From NCBI GenBank assembly GCA_045599185.1, contig JAZRVO010000001.1, forward strand, positions 1 through 42,571: 42,571 nt of DNA, written 5' to 3'. This DNA is from UBA1240 sp045599185. GTDB lineage: Bacteria; Spirochaetota; Spirochaetia; Treponematales; Treponemataceae. Positions 25,928 through 34,250 of the stretch are shown piece by piece (the first letter of the stretch is position 1; each line of letters begins with the position of its first letter). A program made the translations under genes and the position numbers. The notes beneath the pieces were generated by a model. It was not told where the DNA came from. It worked only from the letters and a program-made list of their open reading frames with translations, and did no database searches.

Positions 25928-25966
25928 AATATTGCCGGCAAGGCACAATACGACAAGGAGCTTTTT

Positions 25967-27499
25967 ATGTTTCAGCGTTGCCCTCTTTGCAAAGTTAACA
26001 GAATGATTTTTGGCGGCATGGTAGCAAAAGAAGGAACTATTTGCGGAAAATGCTACGACAAACTTATCTTTAAAAGAAAATTAAATAATTACACTTATAA
26101 GCACCTTTGCCTGGAAGAATTATCGCTTCTTTTGGCTTCTACCACGGATGAAGAAGATATAAATGCCGCCGCCAAAAAAATTCTTAATAACCACGACGAA
26201 CTGAAGAAAAAATTTTCGCCCCTTGCCCAGTCGTTCCGTTCAAATTACGCAAACCTTTTTAATGCACGCGGAATAAAACAAAACGCCGCCATACAGGACA
26301 ACGTAACCCAGTTTTTGTGGCACAAACTTATTCTTAAAAAAAAGCGGCTGGATGCAAAAAACATAATCCTGAAATCTGAAATAAACCAGGCAACAGTGCC
26401 CGGCAAAGAAACCATAATTGGCACCGAAGTTTTTGACGGCAAATACGAAGTAGGCACCATGCGCGAAATAGTGCAGGGTACCGAGCGTTATTTTGAAGAT
26501 GAAAAACAGCTTTTTGAATCAAAAAATTTTTCTGTTATGCGGTTTAGAACCTTGCGCGCGCATAACGCCGGAAAAAATAAAATAATTTGCCCGTCCTGCG
26601 GCGCAGCTTCTACCAGAAGCAATTTGCTGGACGGCTGCGATTATTGCGGCACGAAGTTTCATATTGAAGATTTGGACTTGCGAATAAGCGATTTTGCGCT
26701 TGATAAAAATTTATTAATCTCGGCAGAAGATTATTTTCATAAAGATACGGCAACACCCGTGGGCAAAAACATTGCTTTTGTTTCTTTTATTCTTATGCTG
26801 CCGGTTTGCTTTGTTAATATTGCGTCGTTTTTGACAATGCTGTTTGGCTGTGCCGTGCTTGCAGCCATTTTTGGCGTAATCGGTTCTATGTTTTACGATA
26901 TGCTTATAAAACCTTTAAAGTGGGTTTCTATGGACAAAAAGGGCGTAAAACAGCTGTACGGCAGAACTGTTGCTGAAGAACAACGGAAAAATACCTCCAT
27001 TCTTGAAAAGATTCATGAATTTGACCCGCTTTTTTCTTACGAAGGCTTTTACAGCGAAATAGAAAACATATTGTCTGCCGTTCATTATGCAGAAGACCCG
27101 GTGCAGGTGCAGGCATTCTGGAACAATGCGGACAGAGAGCAGATAAAAGAAATACTGAATGAATATACCGACGTTATAGACATGCAGGTTACGTCAGTTT
27201 CGGTACAGAATTACGAAGTTGCGGACGGTTTTCAGCGTATTTCTCTCCGTTTGTTATGCAGGCTGCTTTGCAAAAATACTTCTTCTGTAATTGAAAAAAT
27301 GGAAATGGTTGAAGTTCAGTTTGTAAAAAATGAAGCCTGCAAAACCCACGCAGTATGCGCGCCGTCTTTTTTAACTTGCAGTTCCTGCGGCGATACCCTG
27401 TCCTTAATGGAAGGCGCTTATTGCCACAGCTGCGGGCAGGCAAAACGCCTTGCTGATATTGGCTGGGCAATTGAAAAATATAAAATTGAAAGAGCTTAA
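25967..27499 (+). CDS. zinc-ribbon membrane protein of unknown function
   Basis: The protein has 510 residues and three metal-binding pairs of CxxC knuckles. The first is CPLCKVNRMIFGGMVAKEG with CGKC at the N-terminus (DUF4428-like), the second CPSCGAASTRSNLLDGCDYC at about 205-225, and the third CSSCGDTLSLMEGAYCHSC near 470. Two membrane helices lie between (about 265-310: IAFVSFILMLPVCFVNIASF and the following segment). The stretch after them (about 345-460) resembles the NTF2/Tim44-like fold used by membrane-anchored sensors, but this is a weak call. Function is not known. AAGGAG lies seven bases before the ATG. Confidence 0.7.
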   Translation: MFQRCPLCKVNRMIFGGMVAKEGTICGKCYDKLIFKRKLNNYTYKHLCLEELSLLLASTTDEEDINAAAKKILNNHDELKKKFSPLAQSFRSNYANLFNARGIKQNAAIQDNVTQFLWHKLILKKKRLDAKNIILKSEINQATVPGKETIIGTEVFDGKYEVGTMREIVQGTERYFEDEKQLFESKNFSVMRFRTLRAHNAGKNKIICPSCGAASTRSNLLDGCDYCGTKFHIEDLDLRISDFALDKNLLISAEDYFHKDTATPVGKNIAFVSFILMLPVCFVNIASFLTMLFGCAVLAAIFGVIGSMFYDMLIKPLKWVSMDKKGVKQLYGRTVAEEQRKNTSILEKIHEFDPLFSYEGFYSEIENILSAVHYAEDPVQVQAFWNNADREQIKEILNEYTDVIDMQVTSVSVQNYEVADGFQRISLRLLCRLLCKNTSSVIEKMEMVEVQFVKNEACKTHAVCAPSFLTCSSCGDTLSLMEGAYCHSCGQAKRLADIGWAIEKYKIERA

Positions 27500-27603
27500 A
27501 TACAGAATTTGGTATGCTGCGCCTGCCGGCTTTGGGCTGAAACGTGAATGCGCTTGCTTGCGGGCTTGCTATGCAGAATCCGGTACGGCATCCGGGTTGC
27601 CGT

Positions 27604-27671
27604 AAAAAAACGGCGAAGTCAGGATAATTCAGCTTTGAGCTGTTTTTACTCCTGTTTTCGCCGTTTTTTTT
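27604..27671. terminator. large bidirectional terminator between zinc-ribbon and AKR genes
   Basis: AAAAAAACGGCGAA pairs with TTCGCCGTTTTTTTT; inside, CAGGA pairs with TCCTG and CAGC with GCTG. The A-run and T-run make it usable from both strands. Nothing else is seen in 27500-27774. Confidence 0.75.
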
Positions 27672-27774
27672 ATGTCATGCAAAAAACTTAAATCCGGTTC
27701 CAGAACTTTTACCAGAGCAGGCGCGTTTGGTAAAAAAATTGCGTAAAGCGCAGCGTTCGGAATAAAAAACTTTT

Positions 27775-27793
27775 AAGCCCGGCATTCGGGCTT
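27775..27793 (-). terminator. terminator-like hairpin after the AKR gene, repeat-derived
   Basis: AAGCCCG GCATT CGGGCTT forms a stem-loop; on the minus strand it is followed by a U-rich stretch. The loop and arms match the CCGAATGCC ends of the dispersed repeat family, suggesting that a repeat fragment now acts as the terminator. Confidence 0.6.
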
Positions 27794-27805
27794 TAATCTG
27801 TTCGG

Positions 27806-28813
27806 CTACTGCCAGTCTTTTAAGATTTCGTCTATTTTTGCCAGAGTTGCCGCGTCCAAATCGCTGTCGTCCAGCGCCTTTAAGTTTTCGTTCAGCTGTT
27901 CAACAGAACTTGCACCAATCAAAACCGAAGTATTTCGCCTGTCACGCAGAATCCACTTAACGGCCATTCGTGCCAAAGTTCTGTCATTTTGGGCGGCCAA
28001 ATCGTTCAGGCTGCGCAAAACGGTCAGTTTTTCTTCGGTAATGTCTTTTTCTTTCAAAAAAACGTTTCTTGCCGCCCTGGAATCTGCCGGAATGGTGCCG
28101 CTTAAATAACGGCTGGTTAAAAGTCCCTGTGCCAGCGGCGAAAAACAGATGCAGCCTACGCCGTTGCCGTCAAGCACGTCCAAAAGTCCGTCTTCTGTCC
28201 ATCTGTTCAGCATTGAATATTTTGCCTGATGAATAAGGCATGGCGTGCCGTTTTTGTGCAGAATTTCAATTGCCTTTTGCGCCAGTTCTGCCGGATAGTT
28301 TGAAATGCCTGCGTAAAGTGCCTTGCCCTGCCGGACAATCTGGCTCAATGCATCCATGGTTTCTTCCAGCGGCGTGTCAGGGTCGGGGCGGTGGTGATAA
28401 AAAATGTCCACATATTCCAGCCCCATGCGCTTAAGGCTCTGGTCTAAGCTTGCCACAAGGTATTTTTTGCTGCCCCAGTCGCCGTAAGGGCCGGGCCACA
28501 TGGTATAGCCTGCCTTAGTTGAAATTATCAGTTCGTCGCGGTAGGGCTTAAAATCCTGGGCAAAAAGCGTACCGAATGTTTCTTCTGCCGAGCCGGGCGG
28601 CGGGCCGTAATTGTTTGCAAGGTCAAAATGGGTTATGCCTTTGTCAAAGGCGGTGCGTAAAATGGCGCGGCAGTTTTCCAGTTTGTCCACGCCGCCAAAA
28701 TTGTGCCACAGTCCAAGGGAAAGCTCCGGCAGTTTTATGCCGCTTTTTCCGCATCGGCGGTATTTCATTGCACTGTAACGGTTTGCATTTGCGCAATAAG
28801 GGTCAAAAGTCAT
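27806..28813 (-). CDS. yghZ: aldo/keto reductase of the YghZ (glyceraldehyde-3-phosphate reductase) type
   Basis: The 335-residue protein matches E. coli YghZ very closely in blocks such as CGKSGIKLPELSLGLWHNFG, GITHFDLANNYGPPPGSAEE and SLDQSLKRMGLEYVDIFYHH. The catalytic tetrad residues are Asp (FDLANNY), Tyr (NNYGPP), Lys (STKAGY) and His (FYHHRP). Family members reduce L-glyceraldehyde 3-phosphate and methylglyoxal with NADPH in the cytoplasm. The start at 28811-28813 has AAGGA six bases before it; an ATG two codons upstream overlaps that SD and is less likely. It is transcribed in the same direction as the LacI-type gene but 496 bp away with a MITE between, so it is probably a separate unit. 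Confidence 0.9.
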   Translation of the reverse strand: MTFDPYCANANRYSAMKYRRCGKSGIKLPELSLGLWHNFGGVDKLENCRAILRTAFDKGITHFDLANNYGPPPGSAEETFGTLFAQDFKPYRDELIISTKAGYTMWPGPYGDWGSKKYLVASLDQSLKRMGLEYVDIFYHHRPDPDTPLEETMDALSQIVRQGKALYAGISNYPAELAQKAIEILHKNGTPCLIHQAKYSMLNRWTEDGLLDVLDGNGVGCICFSPLAQGLLTSRYLSGTIPADSRAARNVFLKEKDITEEKLTVLRSLNDLAAQNDRTLARMAVKWILRDRRNTSVLIGASSVEQLNENLKALDDSDLDAATLAKIDEILKDWQ

Positions 28814-29100
28814 GTGCATCCTTCTTTTTCAAAAATTGAAAAATTTCACGCCGTAAAATTCTGTCTGAAATTCTCAATTTTTCAATATAGAAAAAATTAT
28901 ACACTGGTTTTTTATTTTAAATTGCCTGAATTTTGAGTTTTTTTTAATTAAAAGCAACTTTTCGAGAGCTGTGTGTACCTGCGGCTGCTTTCTATAATTC
29001 ATTCATAATTTTTCAGGCAATTTGAAAAAATAAAGCCATTTTTGAATTTTAAAGTCTTCAAAAATGGCCTAAAAATTGTGTTTTACAAATTGCTTACAAG

Positions 29101-29297
29101 TAGGCCAATATCGAGTTTGTATGAAATGCCCGAAAAAAACAGCCTTTTGACAGTCCCTGCCACGAAAAAAAAGACTTGTGCATGCGCACGGCGTATTTTT
29201 TTTCGTGTTTGTGCCTGTCTGCGGCTGTTTTTATCACGATTAATAGATGTCTTTTTGCCTTTTATATAAAATTTATATAAAACTCGAAATTGAACCA
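29101..29297 (-). mobile_element. MITE-like element, long copy E (inverted relative to copy D)
   Basis: Read on the minus strand it begins TTCAATTTCGAGTTTTATAT and ends with GAGTTTGTATG reversed as CATACAAACTCGATATTGGCC. It contains GACATCTATTAAT, CACGAAAAAAAA, TACGCCGTGCGCATGCACAA and TTTTTTTTCGTG in the same order as copy D. The outer part of the inner stem has diverged (GCAGACAGGCACAAA against GGCAGGGACTGTC). The remainder of 28814-29309 is AT-rich with no other recognised element. Confidence 0.7.
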
Positions 29298-29309
29298 GGT
29301 AAGAAAAAT

Positions 29310-30356
29310 CTATTTGCTCAAATCCGGTGCTTTTCCCGTTGAACCGCGCTCAATAATCGGCGATTCCATCAGCACGGACTTACATTCCTGCTCGTTCAAA
29401 AGCGAAACCAGAAGTTCTGCCGCGATGCGGCCTTTTTCGTAGCCGGGCTGGTGCACAACCGTAAGCGGCGGAAAAATCATTGAACTTGACGGCAAATCGT
29501 CAAAGCCGGTAATAGACAAATCCTGCGGAATTTTAAGCCCAATCTGGGCTGCCACAAAATAAAACGGAATTGCCTGATGGTCTCCCATGCAGTAAATTGC
29601 AGTTGGCCGGTTGGGCATTGTTAAAATTTCCCAGGCTTTTCTAATTGCCTCTTCCTGTTTGTGGGAAGTTTCGTAAAAAATGAAGGATTTTTTCGCCGTT
29701 TCTTCAAGATTGTGCTTTTTGATTGATTTTAAAATGCCGTTGCCGCGGTTGTCGCTTGTAAGTGAAAATTCTTTGTCTACAATGTCGGTAGAAATCGGCT
29801 GCAAGGTACAAAAGCAGATGCGGCGGTGACCGTAATCCAGCAGCAGGTCAAGCATGGATTCCGCAGCTTTTTCATCGTCAATTCCAACGTTAATGTAAGT
29901 GTCGTTGTTTTCTGCGTCCATGGTAACATAAGGCAGTTTACGCTGCTTAAACTGGGCGTGAACGCTGCTTGAATTGCTTACGCCAAGAATAATTATGCCG
30001 TCTACGCAGGCCTGCTGAATTGTCTGCGAAATAATTCCCTTTAGCGGCGACAGAACCGAAAGCATGAGGCCTTCCCGGTGGCATACAGAACCGATTCCGC
30101 GCATAAGTTCTGACATGTACTGGTTGTCGAAAATTTCTTCAATTGGCTGCGGCAGCAGAAAGCCGACGGTTTTTGTTTTGCGCGTTGCCAGAATGCGTGC
30201 GGCCGGGTCTGGCGAATAACCCATTTCCTGGGCAACGGCCATAATGTGTTCGTAGGTTTCCTTGGCCACGCGGCCGGGGTTATTGAATGCAAAAGAAACT
30301 GAAGTTTTTGAATATCCTGAACGTTTTGCAATATCTTTAATTGTCACTTTAGCCAT
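29310..30356 (-). CDS. LacI-family transcriptional regulator
   Basis: The 348-residue protein has an N-terminal LacI HTH (VTIKDIAKRSGYSKTSVSFA with hinge NNPGRVAKETYEHIMAVAQE) and a periplasmic-binding-protein-like effector domain (about 60-345; KTKTVGFLLPQPIEE at its start, SITGFDDLPSSSMIFPPLTV near the end). It presumably represses genes in response to a sugar or sugar phosphate. No sugar gene is adjacent. A promoter ends six bases before this ATG, with a LacI-type AACCGGTT half-site pair between its -35 and -10. Autoregulation is likely, and the mRNA would be leaderless. The operator differs from the uronate operator, so it is probably not the regulator of that locus. Confidence 0.9.
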   Translation of the reverse strand: MAKVTIKDIAKRSGYSKTSVSFAFNNPGRVAKETYEHIMAVAQEMGYSPDPAARILATRKTKTVGFLLPQPIEEIFDNQYMSELMRGIGSVCHREGLMLSVLSPLKGIISQTIQQACVDGIIILGVSNSSSVHAQFKQRKLPYVTMDAENNDTYINVGIDDEKAAESMLDLLLDYGHRRICFCTLQPISTDIVDKEFSLTSDNRGNGILKSIKKHNLEETAKKSFIFYETSHKQEEAIRKAWEILTMPNRPTAIYCMGDHQAIPFYFVAAQIGLKIPQDLSITGFDDLPSSSMIFPPLTVVHQPGYEKGRIAAELLVSLLNEQECKSVLMESPIIERGSTGKAPDLSK

Positions 30357-30362
30357 GGGCAA

Positions 30363-30391
30363 ATTATATGTAAACCGGTTGAATTTATCAA
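30363..30391 (-). promoter_or_regulatory. leaderless promoter with LacI-type operator
   Basis: On the minus strand, TTGATA (30386-30391), a 17-bp spacer and TATAAT (30363-30368), then TTGCCC and the ATG. The spacer contains AACCGGTT (30373-30380) within TCAACCGGTTTA, the CG-centred palindrome typical of LacI-family sites. Bound repressor would block RNA polymerase at its own promoter. Confidence 0.7.
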
Positions 30392-30502
30392 CAACCCCGG
30401 CAATCCGGCATTTTCGGCATGTTCTGCAACAAAAAAGTTTAAATAAATTTAAAATCTTAAAAAAAAGTGCGTATTTTTTATTTTTCTCCCAATTAAGAGA
30501 GC

Positions 30503-32107
30503 ATGAACATTTTTAGTTTTTCACCTTTTGGTTACGAAGGTTCTCTGGTTTCGGTAGAAGTTGATTTGCGCCGGGGAATTCCTTCCGTGGATTTGGTTGG
30601 GCTTGCGGACAGTGCCGTAAAAGAATCCCGCGAGCGTATAAGGGCGGCAATCCGTAACAGCGGTTTTGAATTTCCGCCGGACAGGGTTTTAATCAGCCTT
30701 TCACCGGCGGATTTAAAAAAAGAGGGTGCCGGCTTTGACCTGCCGCTGGCACTAGCTGTGCTGCTTGCAAAACATCTGGACACGGTTCAGAAAGACGGCG
30801 ATTCCGTTCCCGTTTTTCCGCCCGGCAACACTGTTGCTGGTGGCACAGAAACCGAAGAAAAAGTTTCTTCCTGCCTTGTAATGGGCGAACTGGATTTATC
30901 CGGGTTTGTACGCCCGGTACGCGGCATTCACGCCGCCCTTGCCACCGCCGCCGAAAACGGCATTAAATACTGCATCATTCCCGAATCTTGCAGGCACGAA
31001 GCCTACGGCGCGCCAATTGGTGTTTGCGCGGTAGAAACCCTGAAAGAAGCCTTTGAAAAACTTTGCGGCGGCATTCAGAAATTCTGCACGCCGCCATTCA
31101 TCGACGGTGAAACAAAAGAAGACGACGTTCAGTTTGCACCAGTTTCCGGCGACCTTGATTTTTCAACGGTAAAAAATCAGGGCAGGCTTGTACGCGCCCT
31201 GCAAATTGCGGCGGCTGGCGGTCATAATTTAATAACTTACGGTCCGCCAGGCTGCGGCAAAACCCTTGCAGTTCGCCGTCTTCCTTCAATTTTGCCGCTT
31301 TTAACCCGTGCCGAAAGCCGGCCTGTAAGTCGCATTTACAGCATTGCAGGGCTTATTCCGGCCGGCAGCCGTCCGCTTACCACAAAACCCTTCAGGTCGC
31401 CGCATCAAAGTGCTTCAATTGAAGGCATGACAGGCGGAGGCACTCAGTGTCTGCCCGGCGAAATATCTCTGGCGCATAACGGCGTTCTGTTTTTGGACGA
31501 AGCCGCGGAATTTAAAACCAACGTCCTGCAAAGTCTGCGCATTCCCCTTGAAACGGGAAAAATTACTTTAAGCCGTGCCGGGCGGCAGTCAGTTTATCCT
31601 GCGCAGTTTCAGCTGATTATTGCGTCAAACCCATGTCCCTGCGGCAATTTTGGCAGTGCGGACAAAGTGTGCGTTTGCAGCCCGAATTCTGTGGAACGCT
31701 ACTGGAAAAAGTTTTCTGCGCCGCTTTTGGACAGAATTGATTTGCGCGTACCCCTGCTTGAAGCCGAAACCGGCGAAGCCTACCGGTTTTACGACAATAT
31801 TTCTTCAGGTCAGCTTAGACCGCCAATTGCCCTTGCCGTGCATATTCAGCGGCAGCGGCAGCACAAATTGAACGCTTTTTTAACGCCGGAAGAATGCAAG
31901 CGCCATATTCACCTTGGTGAAGCGTGCAGCAATTTTTTAAATTCGGTAATTGAAAGCGAAAATCTTTCCGGGCGCGGCGAAAACAGCATTTTAAAACTTA
32001 GCCGCACCATTGCAGACATGGCCGGCAGCGAAGAAATCTTAATTGAACATTTAATTGAAGCCGTTGATTTTAGGAAAAACGAAGGCGGTTTAGACATTTG
32101 CTTTTAG
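30503..32107 (+). CDS. comM: YifB/ComM-family Mg-chelatase-like AAA+ ATPase
   Basis: This 534-residue protein has the N-terminal fold of the family (MNIFSFSPFGYEGSLVSVEV), then an AAA+ module with Walker A GPPGCGKT (247-254), Walker B VLFLDEAAEF, and the Cys motif NPCPCGNFG. The C-terminal ChlI-like domain has LSRTIADMAGSEEI. ComM is a DNA branch-migration helicase that aids integration during natural transformation in some bacteria; other members have no known role. A short insertion (about 95-115, rich in Gly/Val/Glu) in the N-terminal domain is unusual. It is divergent from the LacI-type gene. The SD is weak (GAGAG two bases before the ATG). Confidence 0.92.
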   Translation: MNIFSFSPFGYEGSLVSVEVDLRRGIPSVDLVGLADSAVKESRERIRAAIRNSGFEFPPDRVLISLSPADLKKEGAGFDLPLALAVLLAKHLDTVQKDGDSVPVFPPGNTVAGGTETEEKVSSCLVMGELDLSGFVRPVRGIHAALATAAENGIKYCIIPESCRHEAYGAPIGVCAVETLKEAFEKLCGGIQKFCTPPFIDGETKEDDVQFAPVSGDLDFSTVKNQGRLVRALQIAAAGGHNLITYGPPGCGKTLAVRRLPSILPLLTRAESRPVSRIYSIAGLIPAGSRPLTTKPFRSPHQSASIEGMTGGGTQCLPGEISLAHNGVLFLDEAAEFKTNVLQSLRIPLETGKITLSRAGRQSVYPAQFQLIIASNPCPCGNFGSADKVCVCSPNSVERYWKKFSAPLLDRIDLRVPLLEAETGEAYRFYDNISSGQLRPPIALAVHIQRQRQHKLNAFLTPEECKRHIHLGEACSNFLNSVIESENLSGRGENSILKLSRTIADMAGSEEILIEHLIEAVDFRKNEGGLDICF

Positions 32108-32186
32108 CCCCGATGCCGGTTTATTTTGAATTTTAAGCGGTGAAAGTTAAGGCTTGAATTGGAAACTTAAAATTATTGCAAACTTG

Positions 32187-32235
32187 AAAAGTGCCCAACA
32201 GGCTGAAAAATTTTTCAGCCTGTTGGGGCTTTTGG
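32187..32235 (+). terminator. terminator with a 34-bp perfect palindrome after comM
   Basis: CCCAACAGGCTGAAAAA (32194-32210) is followed without spacer by its exact reverse complement (32211-32227). Outer AAAAG and CTTTT extend the stem past a bulge. In RNA the central A/U pairs would open as the loop. Confidence 0.75.
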
Positions 32236-32344
32236 TTTGTAAATGCGTGCGGCAAACTGAATTGCAGAAAAAAGTTTTGCCGCATTTTTTCTGTTTTTTT
32301 AACTGGCAAAAAAACAAAACTGATAAAGCATAAAGCGATTTAAA

Positions 32345-32379
32345 ATAAAAAAAGCTGCAACAATTTGTTACAGCTTTTA
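32345..32379 (-). terminator. terminator after tRNA-Leu
   Basis: On the minus strand AAAGCTGTAACAA pairs with TTGTTGCAGCTTT, followed by TTTTATTTTA. It begins right at the tRNA 3' end. Confidence 0.8.
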
Positions 32380-32462
32380 TACCGGCGAAGAGACTTGAAC
32401 TCTTACGAAGTTGCCCTCAATAGATTTTGAGTCTATCGTGTCTACCATTCCACCACGCCGGC
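32380..32462 (-). tRNA. tRNA-Leu (anticodon CAA)
   Basis: The 83-nt minus-strand class II tRNA has acceptor GCCGGCG pairing CGCCGGT with a terminal G-U, D-arm with TGG and GG, anticodon stem ATAGA/TCTAT with loop CTCAAAA giving CAA, a long variable arm (GAGGGCAACTTC), and T-loop TTCAAGT. The discriminator is A73, as leucyl-tRNA synthetase requires. CCA is not encoded. Confidence 0.93.
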
Positions 32463-32633
32463 GTTACTATTAGACTATATAAAAAATAGAAAAAAATGTC
32501 TAGTACGTAATGTGTAATTTTGTATTTTTATTCAATATAAGGGCTTTTTATGCAAAAAGGCTTATAAAAAGCGGCATTTACACCGCAGGTTCATTAAAAC
32601 TTAACGCGCAAAAACGCGTAAAAACAAAAAAAA

Positions 32634-32746
32634 CGGCCGGAAAATGCTGCAAATGCTTTTCTGCAAAACTGCATTCACGGCAACATCCGGCCGCCTTTAG
32701 TTAAGGCTTTTCGCTTTTACTTACGCCTTGGGTTGCCGTTTTTTTT
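32634..32746 (+). other. attenuator-like alternative hairpins, possible regulatory or small RNA
   Basis: CGGCCGGA (32634-32641) can pair with TCCGGCCG (32686-32693). ACGGCAAC (32677-32684), which lies in that loop, can instead pair with GTTGCCGT (32732-32739), which is followed by eight T residues and encloses an inner AAGGC/GCCTT stem. The two folds cannot easily coexist, the usual layout of a terminator/antiterminator pair on the plus strand. No convincing plus-strand gene precedes it; a 64-codon frame from 32510 looks non-coding. It may simply act as a terminator facing the convergent DUF1015 gene. Confidence 0.35.
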
Positions 32747-34128
32747 CAAATTAACGGCAAATCTATGTTACTGGCAATCAGGCTTTTTTCTGCCCAGTCT
32801 GTCAGCTTGCGGCATTCCATGTAAAAACGCTTTTCGCTGGCTTCACCCATAGAAAAGCTTTTGCGTGGCAAAACACCGCAGGCAGAAATTGTCGTAAAGA
32901 AACTGTCTTTGGAAATGGGCGGAAGCAGAATGCCGATGCCGTTATCCGTGCTGCCCAGCCTGAATACTTCGTCGCTGCCGTGAATAAAGTCAATTTCTGC
33001 ATCGCCAAAAATTGAAAGGAATGTATCAACTATTGGCTGGAAGTAACTGACCATAAGGTCTGGACAGATTGCGTCAATCATTGCATATTTCTGGTTGCCT
33101 TTTTCATCTTTGTAAACAAAACCAACAGCTTCCTGGGATTTCTTGATTTCTGCATCGAGTTCTTCGGCACTTGCAAGGTTGTAAATTGTGCCTGTCAGTT
33201 CTGCTGCTACGTAGCGGATAAGCATTTCAGGCAGCGAACCGAACAGAACGCGGTGAATCGGTTCAAAGGTCAATCCTTCGTCATAAATGTTTACGATTTC
33301 TACCAGTGCATAGCGCAAGGGGTGGTCGTTTACGTTAGGGTGCTGGCTTTTATATTCGTTCCAAACGGCTTTTGCAGTTGCAAGCGAATGGTTTCCGTCA
33401 CCAACGGCAAACATGAAAGTTGTTGTCGTGCCGTCTGTATTGTTTTCGGTGTTGTGTTCGGCAATTTTTTCAAGGCTTTTTGCCACGTGGTCAAAAAGTT
33501 TTTCACCTTTAATTGCCCACGCCTTTGAATGTCCCGAATCAAGCATCAGGTCTGTATCGTAAACAACTTCTGCGCCTGTTTCTTTTGCAAGCTTGCCGGT
33601 TTCTTCAATTAAACCGCGGTTAGGGTCGTTAACCAGCAGCATGATGTGCGGACTTTCCAGCGGTGCACCGCGTCTGATTTCCATGCGCGGCGGAATGCGC
33701 GATTCGATTGTCTGTTCTGTTGCACGGATAAGTGCCTTTGAATATGGCCGCCATTCGTAAGTTTCAAGGTCGATAGCTGTAATTAAACCTTTGCGGGTAC
33801 GGCCGTAAGCTGTCTGCCGTTCAAGGTAAACCATTCCTTCCAAAGGTTCTGCAAAAACGCCTTCGTCCAGATATTTCTGCATGTTGGAACGAATTGCAGA
33901 AAGGCGTTCTGCCCGGTCGTTGTCTTCAAGGTAAACTTCGGGCAAAATGCAGTGCAGGGTAGAAGGCTTGCCTTCTGCCTGATCGGCTACTTTTTTCCAG
34001 TATTCGCGGTTTTGTGTATACTGGTCACAGGCGATAACCGCCCAGGATTTTAAGTCTGTGCCCTTTTTAGGAAGCAGAATCTGCGTTAAATTAACGCCGT
34101 ATTGTGCAAAAGTTTCTTTGTAATTCAT
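32746..34128 (-). CDS. DUF1015-family protein
   Basis: From the ATG at 34126-34128 the protein has 460 residues and starts MNYKETFAQYGVNLTQILLP; a longer frame from 34149 would extend into the likely promoter. The family signature FAVGDGNHSLATAKAVW is present near residue 245, as are SWAVIACDQYTQNREYWKKV and the IDFIHGSDEVFRLG block near 390. DUF1015 proteins are conserved cytoplasmic proteins common in spirochaetes and clostridia; they have been linked by similarity to SerC-associated or kinase-like functions, but the activity is not established. It has no close partner gene and no SD; TATATT lies nine bases before the ATG, suggesting a very short leader. Confidence 0.85.
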   Translation of the reverse strand: MNYKETFAQYGVNLTQILLPKKGTDLKSWAVIACDQYTQNREYWKKVADQAEGKPSTLHCILPEVYLEDNDRAERLSAIRSNMQKYLDEGVFAEPLEGMVYLERQTAYGRTRKGLITAIDLETYEWRPYSKALIRATEQTIESRIPPRMEIRRGAPLESPHIMLLVNDPNRGLIEETGKLAKETGAEVVYDTDLMLDSGHSKAWAIKGEKLFDHVAKSLEKIAEHNTENNTDGTTTTFMFAVGDGNHSLATAKAVWNEYKSQHPNVNDHPLRYALVEIVNIYDEGLTFEPIHRVLFGSLPEMLIRYVAAELTGTIYNLASAEELDAEIKKSQEAVGFVYKDEKGNQKYAMIDAICPDLMVSYFQPIVDTFLSIFGDAEIDFIHGSDEVFRLGSTDNGIGILLPPISKDSFFTTISACGVLPRKSFSMGEASEKRFYMECRKLTDWAEKSLIASNIDLPLI

Positions 34129-34250
34129 AATGTTTTTAATATAACCCAAATTGCATTTTTTATTCTATACTAAGTTTTGCAGGTTCTTTCAAAATTGAAG
34201 GGTAAACCTTGCCTGCGGTTTTTAATTTTGCTGAAAAAAGGGGGAAAAGC

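Noticed and set aside
22057..29297. CRISPR array
   Set aside because: The repeats are few, widely dispersed, in both orientations and of variable length, with no regular spacers and no cas genes.
29310..30356. The LacI-type protein as regulator of the uronate locus
   Set aside because: Its likely operator (AACCGGTT) is unlike the TAGTAT-N6-ATACTA sites at the uronate promoters, and it is more than 12 kb away.
32510..32704. 64-codon open frame on the plus strand
   Set aside because: Lys/Cys-rich low-complexity product, no ribosome site, and it overlaps hairpins that better explain the sequence.
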